64,000 nucleotides of DNA, taken from Shimia_B sp038528385 (GTDB lineage Bacteria; Pseudomonadota; Alphaproteobacteria; Rhodobacterales; Rhodobacteraceae). Below are positions 17,133-23,215 of this stretch, piece after piece. Below the pieces are notes generated by a model. It searched no databases, had not been told where the DNA came from, and was given only the letters and a program-made list of their open reading frames with translations. The stretch's first letter is position 1. Each line of letters begins with the position of its first letter. Position numbers and translations under genes: made by a program. Location of the stretch: NCBI GenBank assembly GCA_038528385.1, contig JBCBET010000001.1, positions 496,001-560,000 of the forward strand, given 5' to 3'.

Positions 17133-18923
17133 TCAGTCACTGGATGAGAGCGTTATACTGGCCAGTGGTGCGGGTTCAATCTCCGGCCGGAGGCCGAGGA
17201 GCGGCGCGACGCGCCGGATATACTCCGCCGCCACCGGCACCGCCGTCCACCCCGCCGAGCGGCGCGGCTCGGTCCCGGAGGTCTCCACCGGCTCGTCGAG
17301 CGTGACCACGAGCACGTATTGGGGATCGTGGGCCGGAAACACGCTGGCGAAGGTCGTGATCGTGCGGTCGTCATAGTAGCCGCCGCGGGGGCGGGGCTTG
17401 TCGGCGGTGCCGGTCTTGCCGCCCACGGCATAGCCCGCCACGTCGCCGAAGCTCGCCGTGCCTTCGGTCACCACGCGGCGCAGCATGCTGCGCGCCGCCG
17501 CCGAGACCTCCGGCGACACGACCTGCGCGCCGAGCCGCGCGCGGCCCTGTTTCAGGAGCGTGGGCGTCACCTTGCGCCCGCCATTGAGAAGCGTGGCGTA
17601 GCCCGCCGCCAGATGCATGGGCGAGGTGGAAATCCCGTGGCCGTAGCTGATCGTCATCGTGGAGAGCTCCGACCAGTTCGAGGGGTAGAGCGGGGCCGCG
17701 CCCGCAGCCTCCACCATCTCGAGCGGCGTGGGCGCGAGGAAGCCCAGCGCGCCGAGAAACGCCTTCTGCCGCTCCGAGCCGATTTCCTGGGCGAGGCGGG
17801 CGGTGCCGATATTCGACGATTTCTCGATCACCCGGCTCAGCGTGAGCGTGGGGCCGTAGTTCTTGTTCTGGAATTCCCCGATACGGAATTTGCCCCAGCG
17901 GAGCGGGCCTTGGGTGTTCACCTCCGTCTCCGGGCCCGCGATGCCGAGCTCCATGGCCTGGGCGGCGGTGAAGATCTTGAAGGCCGAGCCCAGCTCGTAG
18001 ACGCCTTGCAGCGCGCGGTTGAAGAGAGGGCTGTCGGCCTGATCGCCCTCCCTCAGCGGGCGGGGCCGGTCATTGGGATCGAAATCCGGCAGCGAGACGA
18101 GGGAAAGGACCTCGCCGGTATGCACATCCATGAGCACGCTGGCCGCGCCCTTGGCATTGAAGAGCGACATGCTTCCCGCAAGCACCCGCTCGGCGGCGGC
18201 CTGCACGCTGAGATCGAGCGCGAGCTCGAGCGGCGCGCCATTGTTGGCTGGATCGCGGAGGTAGCTGTCGAAGTGCTTTTCGACGCCCGCCACGCCGATC
18301 ACTTCCGCGCTCTGCACCCCCTCCTTGCCGAAGGACGCCCCGCCCAGCACATGGGCCGCCACCGCCCCGTTGGGATAGAGCCGCATCTCCCGCGGGCCGA
18401 ACAGGAGCCCCGGATCGCCGATATCATGCACGGCCTGCTTCTGCTCCGGACTGATGCGGCGCTTGAGCCAGAGGAACTTCCGATCCCCGGTGAGATCCTT
18501 ACGCAGCCTGTCGCCAGCCAGGTCCGGGAAGATCTCGAGGAGCGCGGCGGCCGAGCCCTCCGGGTCGATGAGATCCTGGGGATGGGCATAGAGCGAATGA
18601 GTGTCGAAATTCGTGGCCAGCACGCGGCCCTGCCGGTCCACGATATCGGCGCGCTGGGCCACGATCTGCGTGGTGGAGGCGGCGGTGCGCGGCTCCATGG
18701 GCTCCGAGACCGCCAAGAGCGTCATCCGTGCGCCGATGAGCGCGAAGCCCGCCACGAAAAAGAGCCCGAGCACGAGCAGCCGGCCCTCGGCCATCATGCG
18801 CTGCTTGTCGCGCATCACCTCGTGGCGCTTGCGGATGTTTTCGCGTTCGATGACGTCGGGATCCTGGCCCGCGGCGCGCGCGCCGAGGATGCGCGCAAGC
18901 GGGCGGAGCGGCGCGCGGGTCAC
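17133..18923 (-). CDS. ftsI: Septal peptidoglycan transpeptidase FtsI (PBP3)
   Basis: Bitopic class B penicillin-binding protein that crosslinks septal peptidoglycan with FtsW. I start it at GTG 18923 (VTRAPLRPLAR), which overlaps the ftsL stop as GTGA; this gives 596 residues. A transmembrane helix follows the basic N-terminus (GRLLVLGLFFVAGFALIGARM). The transpeptidase domain shows the SxxK box in ELGSAFKIFTAAQ, SxN in EKSSNIGTA, and KTG in VGGKTGTADKP. Sequence read further upstream in this frame overlaps ftsL and is not coding. Confidence 0.95.
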   Translation of the reverse strand: MTRAPLRPLARILGARAAGQDPDVIERENIRKRHEVMRDKQRMMAEGRLLVLGLFFVAGFALIGARMTLLAVSEPMEPRTAASTTQIVAQRADIVDRQGRVLATNFDTHSLYAHPQDLIDPEGSAAALLEIFPDLAGDRLRKDLTGDRKFLWLKRRISPEQKQAVHDIGDPGLLFGPREMRLYPNGAVAAHVLGGASFGKEGVQSAEVIGVAGVEKHFDSYLRDPANNGAPLELALDLSVQAAAERVLAGSMSLFNAKGAASVLMDVHTGEVLSLVSLPDFDPNDRPRPLREGDQADSPLFNRALQGVYELGSAFKIFTAAQAMELGIAGPETEVNTQGPLRWGKFRIGEFQNKNYGPTLTLSRVIEKSSNIGTARLAQEIGSERQKAFLGALGFLAPTPLEMVEAAGAAPLYPSNWSELSTMTISYGHGISTSPMHLAAGYATLLNGGRKVTPTLLKQGRARLGAQVVSPEVSAAARSMLRRVVTEGTASFGDVAGYAVGGKTGTADKPRPRGGYYDDRTITTFASVFPAHDPQYVLVVTLDEPVETSGTEPRRSAGWTAVPVAAEYIRRVAPLLGLRPEIEPAPLASITLSSSD

Positions 18924-19255
18924 GGGCGCACCTCCATGACGTCGATGGCCCCCGAAATCGGAAGCGGCTCCACCGGATAGGCGATCTGGTCGATCTCGCC
19001 GAACTGGTCGGGCGCGAGCGGCAAGAGCTCGAGCGTGAGGAAGTTCATCTCCGCCAGGTCGCGCAGGCGGTCGGGGCGGTTGAGATAGGCCCATTCGGCC
19101 TTGAGCACCGCCACGCGGGCGCGGGCGGCGGCGATGTCGCGGTGGAGCCTCTCCACCGCGCCGATGGCCTCCTGGGTGCGGTAATTCTCCGAATAGGCCC
19201 AGAAGGCGAGGACCATGACGACCATGGCGGCCAGGGAATAGAGCATGGCTCTCAT
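18920..19255 (-). CDS. ftsL: Cell division protein FtsL
   Basis: Small bitopic divisome protein acting with FtsB and FtsQ. 111 residues: a short N-terminus, one transmembrane helix (about residues 4-22, MLYSLAAMVVMVLAFWAY), then a heptad-like coiled coil (EAIGAVERLHRDIAAARARVAVLKAEWAYL...) ending in the typical NRPDRLRDLAE segment. Sequence conservation of FtsL is low, so position between rsmH and ftsI and topology carry much of the call. It overlaps rsmH by 4 nt and ftsI by 4 nt. Confidence 0.9.
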   Translation of the reverse strand: MRAMLYSLAAMVVMVLAFWAYSENYRTQEAIGAVERLHRDIAAARARVAVLKAEWAYLNRPDRLRDLAEMNFLTLELLPLAPDQFGEIDQIAYPVEPLPISGAIDVMEVRP

Positions 19256-20229
19256 CGGCGCGTCTCCGGCAGCTGCGGCAGCCCGAGCGAGGCGGGCTCG
19301 GGCGGCGGGGCGTTTTCGTCGGTGCGGCGCGCGATGCGGAGCTTGGCCGAGCGCGCGCGGGGATTGGCGGCGACTTCCGCCGCGGTGGGTTCCACGGCTT
19401 TGCGGGTGACGAGCGCGAAGGGCGCCGCGGGGTGCGCGACCTCCGGCGCATACCGGCTCCCCGCGGGCGCCTTGCCGCCGCGGAGCTGGAGGAAGCGTTT
19501 CACGATGCGGTCCTCGACGCTGTGGAAGCTGACGACGGCCAAAAGCCCGCCGGGCCGGAGCGCGCGCTCGGCGGCCATGAGGCCCGCGAATAGCTCGTCA
19601 TATTCCGCGTTCACGGCGATGCGCAGCGCCTGGAAGCTGCGCGTGGCCGGGTGCGACTGGCCGGGTTTCGGGCGCGGCAGCGCGCCCTCGATGATCTCCG
19701 CCAGGCGCAGCGTGCTGAGAATGGGCGCGGCCTCGCGCGCCCGCACGATGGCCCGCGCGATGCGGCGGGAGGCACGCTCCTCCCCGTAATGGAAGAGGAT
19801 GTCGGCCAGCGCGCCCTCGCTCGCCTCGGCCACGATATCGGCCGCCGATCTCCCCGCCTGGCCCATGCGCATGTCGAGAGGGCCGTCCTTCATGAAGGAG
19901 AAGCCGCGCGCGGCCTCGTCGATCTGCATGGACGACACACCGAGATCGAGCACAACGCCATCGACGCCCTCGGCATGGGCGTCGAGATCGGAGAATGTCG
20001 CCTCCACGAGCGTGAGCCGGTCGCCCAGCGCCGGAGCCCAGGACGCGGCCAGGGCGAAGACGGCCGGGTCGCGGTCGATGGCGATGACCCTGTCAGCGCC
20101 CGCCTCCAGCAGCGCGCGGGTGTAGCCGCCCGCCCCGAACGTGCCGTCGACCCAGGTGCCCGCGATGGGCGCGCAGTGCGTGAGGATCGGATCGAGGAGG
20201 ACGGGAATGTGAGGAGCGGCAGCGGACAT
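19252..20229 (-). CDS. rsmH: 16S rRNA (cytosine(1402)-N(4))-methyltransferase RsmH
   Basis: SAM-dependent methyltransferase (formerly MraW) modifying C1402 in the ribosomal P site. 325 residues with the starting motif HIPVLLDPIL, the SAM loop WVDGTFGAGGYTRALLEAGA, the GVVLDLGVSSMQIDEAARGFSF motif, and the C-terminal SFHSVEDRIVKRFL. It starts 6 nt after the mraZ stop. Confidence 0.97.
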   Translation of the reverse strand: MSAAAPHIPVLLDPILTHCAPIAGTWVDGTFGAGGYTRALLEAGADRVIAIDRDPAVFALAASWAPALGDRLTLVEATFSDLDAHAEGVDGVVLDLGVSSMQIDEAARGFSFMKDGPLDMRMGQAGRSAADIVAEASEGALADILFHYGEERASRRIARAIVRAREAAPILSTLRLAEIIEGALPRPKPGQSHPATRSFQALRIAVNAEYDELFAGLMAAERALRPGGLLAVVSFHSVEDRIVKRFLQLRGGKAPAGSRYAPEVAHPAAPFALVTRKAVEPTAAEVAANPRARSAKLRIARRTDENAPPPEPASLGLPQLPETRR

Positions 20230-20235
20230 TCCCGT

Positions 20236-20736
20236 TTACTCCCCCGGGCCGTCCAGGAAGGACATCACATCGAAGTCGTCGGGCATGTCGTCGAGGAAGG
20301 CCTCCGTCTTCGACAGCTCCTCGGCCTCGTAGGTCTCGGGCTTCCAGATCTGGAAGGTATCGCCCGCGGCGATGAAGAACGCCTCGCCCGCCAGGCCGAT
20401 TTTCTGGCGCAGCTTGGCGGGCAGCACGATGCGCCCCGTCTCGTCCACATTGGTGGGCAGCGACTGGCCGTGGAAGAGCTGCTGGAGCACCTTGCGTTCG
20501 CGCGCGCCACGCGGGAGGGCGTCGATCTTGGCGTCGACCTCGGCGATGGCTTCCATCGTGTAGCATTCGAGGAACTTGCGGCGGTGATCGCCGTAGACGA
20601 TCACGAGTTCGGGGTTGGCGCCGGGCGTGTAATCGGGGTCGGCGGCTTCGAGCACGCGGCGAAAATGGGCCGGGATCGATACCCTGCCCTTCGTGTCCAC
20701 CTTGTGGTGGCTTTCACCTCTGAACCTGCGCGCCAC
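20236..20736 (-). CDS. mraZ: Transcriptional regulator/division protein MraZ
   Basis: First gene of the dcw cluster. MraZ is a ring-forming AbrB-like DNA-binding protein that in E. coli represses its own operon. The 166-residue protein carries two copies of the SpoVT/AbrB-like fold: residues about 8-55 (HHKVDTKGRVSIPAHFRRVLE) and about 85-130 (VDETGRIVLPAKLRQKIGL). The C-terminus is acidic (DDMPDDFDVMSFLDGPGE). Start is GTG 20736 with AGAGGGG just upstream. The leader contains TGGGA-type repeats expected for its own binding. Confidence 0.95.
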   Translation of the reverse strand: MARRFRGESHHKVDTKGRVSIPAHFRRVLEAADPDYTPGANPELVIVYGDHRRKFLECYTMEAIAEVDAKIDALPRGARERKVLQQLFHGQSLPTNVDETGRIVLPAKLRQKIGLAGEAFFIAAGDTFQIWKPETYEAEELSKTEAFLDDMPDDFDVMSFLDGPGE

Positions 20737-20790
20737 GCTGGCCCCTCTTCACCTCTCGGGCCCCCTAATCGAGCCCGTGCACTGCCCCGC

Positions 20791-20835
20791 AAACGAAAGC
20801 GGCGGATCAGACTGCTGCCACTGTCTGATCCGCCG
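20791..20835 (-). terminator. Terminator/attenuator hairpin in the mraZ leader
   Basis: Arms GGCGGATCAGAC (20801-20812) and GTCTGATCCGCC (20823-20834) are perfectly complementary; one more C-G pair (20800/20835) gives 13 bp around a 10-nt loop. Read on the minus strand the stem is followed by GCTTTCGTTT, a modest U-rich tract. It lies about 55-100 nt before the mraZ start, so read-through would be needed to express the dcw genes. Confidence 0.65.
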
Positions 20836-21037
20836 TCCTCGTCCCGCTTGGCGGGATGTCCGACTGCGCGCGCCACCTGGGGGGATGTCTGCTCGCTCGC
20901 GCGCCGGATCTCTGTTTTCGAATGCGAGTGCCTGTATGAAACCTGCGATTTGTTTCCGCTGGTGGGGTTCTTGTTGCCCCGGTTGTGTACGTGCTCGCCT
21001 TCGATGAGGAAGGGATGCCATGGGAAACGATGGCACG
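20791..21037 (-). ncRNA. UpsM-like leader RNA of the dcw cluster (predicted)
   Basis: No gene fits the 645 nt between mraZ (20736) and mrp (21382). A -10-like TAAAAT on the minus strand (21044-21049) would start transcription near 21037. About 200-240 nt downstream is a strong hairpin at 20800-20835 followed by CTTTCGTTT, so a discrete RNA of about 245 nt would end near 20791. In Rhodobacter sphaeroides an abundant sRNA, UpsM, is made in this way from the long mraZ leader by premature termination; the position and architecture match, but I have not compared sequences. The remaining part (21120-21381) shows no convincing gene. Boundaries are estimates. Confidence 0.5.
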
Positions 21038-21115
21038 CAAGGGATTTTATGGGACATCGCCACAAACTGTGGGATTTGCTGTGGCTGAAAAACTACATCT
21101 GGTGTCGATTTGGGA
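21011..21115. promoter_or_regulatory. Helically phased TGGGA motifs (candidate MraZ boxes)
   Basis: GGGA cores occur on the plus strand at 21012, 21022, 21041, 21051, 21071 and 21112, with related TGGC at 21031 and 21082, so most spacings are close to multiples of 10 bp. MraZ of E. coli is known to bind TGGGN direct repeats with a 10-bp period upstream of mraZ. Here the motifs read TCCCA on the mraZ coding strand and flank and overlap the candidate -10 TAAAAT (21044-21049), a layout suited to autorepression. Confidence 0.5.
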
Positions 21116-21381
21116 AGAGCTTGGGTCACATCTTGTGGTTACGGAACCTCGCAACACCACAAATTGATTGATCGCGCGCCCGAAAAAAGTGCCACGAATT
21201 CCCGCGCCCTCCAGCAGGATCGCGACCATCCAGGCCTCTGGCGGCACATCAAAGCGCTGTTCGGGATCGAGGAGGCCCGAGACCGGGCAAAAAACGTGCG
21301 GGAGTCGCCCAGAGCGGGGAGCCGCTCAGGCGGTGGCGCCCACGGACCTCAGGCCGCGCCCACGATTTCCCATGCCGCGCC

Positions 21382-22440
21382 CTAGGCCATGCCACCCTTG
21401 ACCAGCCGGTCGGCGAGCTGGGCAAAGGCGCGGGCCATCACCCCCTCGCCCGCCGCCACCGGCGTGCCGCCATCGCCGGCGAGCCGCGTCTCGAGGTCGA
21501 TGGGCAACGCTGCGAGGAACGGCAGGCCCAGGGCCTCCGCCTCCGCGGCCACGCCGCCATGGCCGAAGATCTGGCATTCGTATCCGCATTTCGGACAGTG
21601 GAAGGTGGACATGTTCTCGATCAGGCCGAGCACGGGCGTCTTGAGCGTGGCGAACATGTCGAGCGCCTTGCGCGCGTCGAGGAGCGCCACGTCCTGGGGC
21701 GTGCTGACCACGAGGGCGCCGGTGAGCTCCGTGCGCTGGCACAGCGTGAGCTGCACGTCGCCGGTCCCGGGCGGCAGGTCCACGATGAGCGCGTCGAGCC
21801 GGCCCCAGGCCACCTGCCCCAGCATCTGCTGGAGCGCGCCCATGAGCATGGGCCCGCGCCAGACCACCGCCTTGGCGGGATCGAGCATGAGCCCGATGGA
21901 CATCACCGTCACGCCATGGGCGTGCATGGGTTCGATCACCTTGCCGTCGGGCGAGCCCACGCGACCCGACAGCCCCATCATGCGCGGCAGCGAGGGCCCG
22001 TAGATGTCGGCGTCGAGGAGGCCCACGCGGCGCCCCTGTCGCGCCAGGGCCACGGCGAGGTTGGAGGCCACGGTGCTCTTTCCCACGCCGCCCTTGCCCG
22101 AGGCCACGGCGAGGATGCGGTCCACGCCCGCGGGTTTCATCGGTCCGGATTGCCGCTGCGGGTGGCGCCCGACCTTCAGGCCCGGCGGCGCCTTCTTGGG
22201 ATCGTGAGCCGTGAGGACCACCGACACCTCCTCGATGCCCGGCAGCGCGCGCACGGCGCGGTCGGCGGCGTCGCGGACGGGGGCGAGCTCCGCCGCTTCC
22301 TCGGGCGTCGCCGCCTCGATCACGAAGCGGACCTTGCCCCCGTCGATGCCCAGCGCGCGCACCATGTCCCGGCTCACCAGATCGCCGCCGGAGGGTAACC
22401 GGATGGCGCGCAGGGCGGAGAGAACGTCATCGCGGGTCAT
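21382..22440 (-). CDS. mrp: Iron-sulfur cluster carrier protein Mrp/ApbC (P-loop NTPase)
   Basis: Cytosolic scaffold/carrier that binds a 4Fe-4S cluster at a dimer interface and delivers it to apoproteins. From ATG 22440 (MTRDDVLSALRAIRLPSGG) there are 352 residues: an N-terminal MIP18/DUF59-like domain of about 90 residues, then the deviant Walker A ASGKGGVGKSTVASNLA, Walker B-like LIVDLPPGTGD, and the cluster-binding CxxC in FHCPKCGYECQIFG. It is upstream of, and on the same strand as, the dcw cluster but separated by 645 nt. Confidence 0.94.
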   Translation of the reverse strand: MTRDDVLSALRAIRLPSGGDLVSRDMVRALGIDGGKVRFVIEAATPEEAAELAPVRDAADRAVRALPGIEEVSVVLTAHDPKKAPPGLKVGRHPQRQSGPMKPAGVDRILAVASGKGGVGKSTVASNLAVALARQGRRVGLLDADIYGPSLPRMMGLSGRVGSPDGKVIEPMHAHGVTVMSIGLMLDPAKAVVWRGPMLMGALQQMLGQVAWGRLDALIVDLPPGTGDVQLTLCQRTELTGALVVSTPQDVALLDARKALDMFATLKTPVLGLIENMSTFHCPKCGYECQIFGHGGVAAEAEALGLPFLAALPIDLETRLAGDGGTPVAAGEGVMARAFAQLADRLVKGGMA

Positions 22441-22558
22441 GGCACCTCCGGCGGTTGAACCCGTTGAAAGCCCTATGCAATCGCCGCCGAGCGTCAAGGG
22501 TCGGGAGGGCGCGCGAGTTATGCAGGCGCCGCATGGCGGGCTTGCGGCATCGTCGGTT

Positions 22559-22586
22559 TTGCATCCGCAGCACAGGCATATGTTAG
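22559..22586 (+). promoter_or_regulatory. Candidate promoter of the DUF1127 locus
   Basis: TTGCAT at 22559-22564 and TGTTAG at 22581-22586 are separated by 16 nt. The predicted start would fall at about 22593, inside the first of two palindromic repeats. In R. sphaeroides the equivalent DUF1127/CcsR locus is driven by heat-shock sigma factors; I cannot assign a sigma factor here from sequence alone. Confidence 0.35.
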
Positions 22587-22589
22587 CGG

Positions 22590-22642
22590 CATCAGCGGAT
22601 GGGCCGCTGAAACCCGAACTCCATCAGCGGATGGGCCGCTGA
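22590..22642. repeat. Two identical 21-nt palindromic repeats upstream of the DUF1127 gene
   Basis: An identical 21-mer occurs at 22590-22610 and 22622-22642, 32 bp apart. Each contains the dyad TCAGCGG-ATGGG-CCGCTGA (7-bp arms, 5-bp centre). They lie between the candidate promoter and the start codon. They could be tandem operators at DNA level or twin stem-loops in the 5' leader. CATCAGCGG recurs at 23129-23137, downstream of the gene. Confidence 0.75.
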
Positions 22643-22659
22643 TAACACACGAGATGACA

Positions 22660-22878
22660 ATGGCTTACGCAAGCAACACTCTTTCCCATCGTCCCTATGG
22701 CTTCGTCGCGAGGCTGCGCGCCGGCATGGCCGACGCTGCCGAGGCCTGGACCCGTTTCCGCATGTACCGCGAAACCTATGACGAGCTCATGGGCCTGTCG
22801 GACCGCGAGCTTCAGGACCTCGGCCTCTCCCGCGCCAGCATCAAGGGCGTGGCCCACGAGACCGTCTACGGCGTCTGA
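22660..22878 (+). CDS. DUF1127 family small protein (CcaF1-like)
   Basis: A 72-residue basic protein with the DUF1127 pattern in its C-terminal half: YRETYDELMGLSDRELQDLGLSR, a Leu/Arg-rich amphipathic helix. The start at 22660 (MAYASNTLS) has a GAG 8-10 nt upstream; an ATG at 22654 sits too close to it. In R. sphaeroides a similar gene (ccaF1) precedes the CcsR sRNAs, is co-transcribed with them and encodes an RNA-binding protein. The hairpin array immediately downstream here supports the same arrangement, but equivalence is inferred. Confidence 0.85.
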   Translation: MAYASNTLSHRPYGFVARLRAGMADAAEAWTRFRMYRETYDELMGLSDRELQDLGLSRASIKGVAHETVYGV

Positions 22879-22881
22879 TGC

Positions 22882-22966
22882 CAGTCACGGAGCGCCCGGC
22901 TCTCTCCCATCCGGTCGCTCTTAAGAAGGCGGCGGCACTCTCTCCTCCCTGAGTGTCGCCGCTTTT
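22882..22966 (+). ncRNA. CcsR/Cuckoo-like small RNA 1 (predicted)
   Basis: Directly after the DUF1127 stop are two hairpins. Hairpin 1 (22890-22920) pairs GAGCG and CCGG with CCGG and CGCTC around loop CTCTCTCCCAT. Hairpin 2 (22929-22962) pairs GCGGCGGCACTC with GAGTGTCGCCGC around loop TCTCCTCCCT and is followed by TTTT. Cuckoo-type sRNAs, of which CcsR1-4 are the R. sphaeroides members, are recognised by two stem-loops each displaying CCUCCUCCC-like, anti-Shine-Dalgarno loops and by linkage to DUF1127 genes. Loop 2 matches 8 of 9 positions of the motif; loop 1 is weaker. Confidence 0.55.
22929..22966 (+). terminator. Rho-independent terminator after the DUF1127 gene
   Basis: A 12-bp stem (GCGGCGGCACTC with GAGTGTCGCCGC, one G-U pair), 10-nt pyrimidine-rich loop and TTTTC. 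It doubles as the 3' hairpin of the predicted CcsR-like RNA. Confidence 0.75.
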
Positions 22967-23079
22967 CATTTGCAGAGACCCCGCATCGAGAATGGTGCGC
23001 GCGCAATTATCCGCCCGTTTCGCGCGGGGACGCATTTTTTTCGGGAACCCCCCTCGCGCGGGCGGCGTTCACCCTGCAC

Positions 23080-23172
23080 ATTCAGACCGCGGTTCTTCTC
23101 TCTCTCTCTCCCCCTGAATCGCGATCTGCATCAGCGGCGGCATCCCTCTCTCTCCCCCCCGGATGCCGCCGC
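23080..23172 (+). ncRNA. Second CU-loop hairpin pair (possible CcsR/Cuckoo-like RNA 2)
   Basis: Two further hairpins repeat the architecture. Hairpin 3 pairs CAGACCGCG (23083-23091) with CGCGATCTG (23120-23128), one mismatch, around a loop rich in CTCTCTC and CCCCC; an alternative ATTCAG/CTGAAT pairing (23080-23085 with 23114-23119) is possible. Hairpin 4 has a perfect 12-bp stem, GCGGCGGCATCC (23134-23145) with GGATGCCGCCGC (23161-23172), and an all-pyrimidine loop ending in seven C. No T run follows, so termination is unclear and this could instead be the 3' region of the convergent uvrD transcript. Confidence 0.35.
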
Positions 23173-23215
23173 CTATCCTCCTCCGCAGCAGCACCGGTGA
23201 CGGCAGGACCTCGCC

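Noticed and set aside
21110..21385. Small frames between the dcw leader and mrp
   Set aside because: Frames of 77-91 residues have no homology that I recognise and no convincing start signal; the region is best left as leader and spacer.
22970..23200. 76-residue plus-strand frame after the DUF1127 gene
   Set aside because: It is low-complexity Arg/Ser/Pro, crosses the hairpin array, and has no ribosome binding site; the RNA structures explain the region better.
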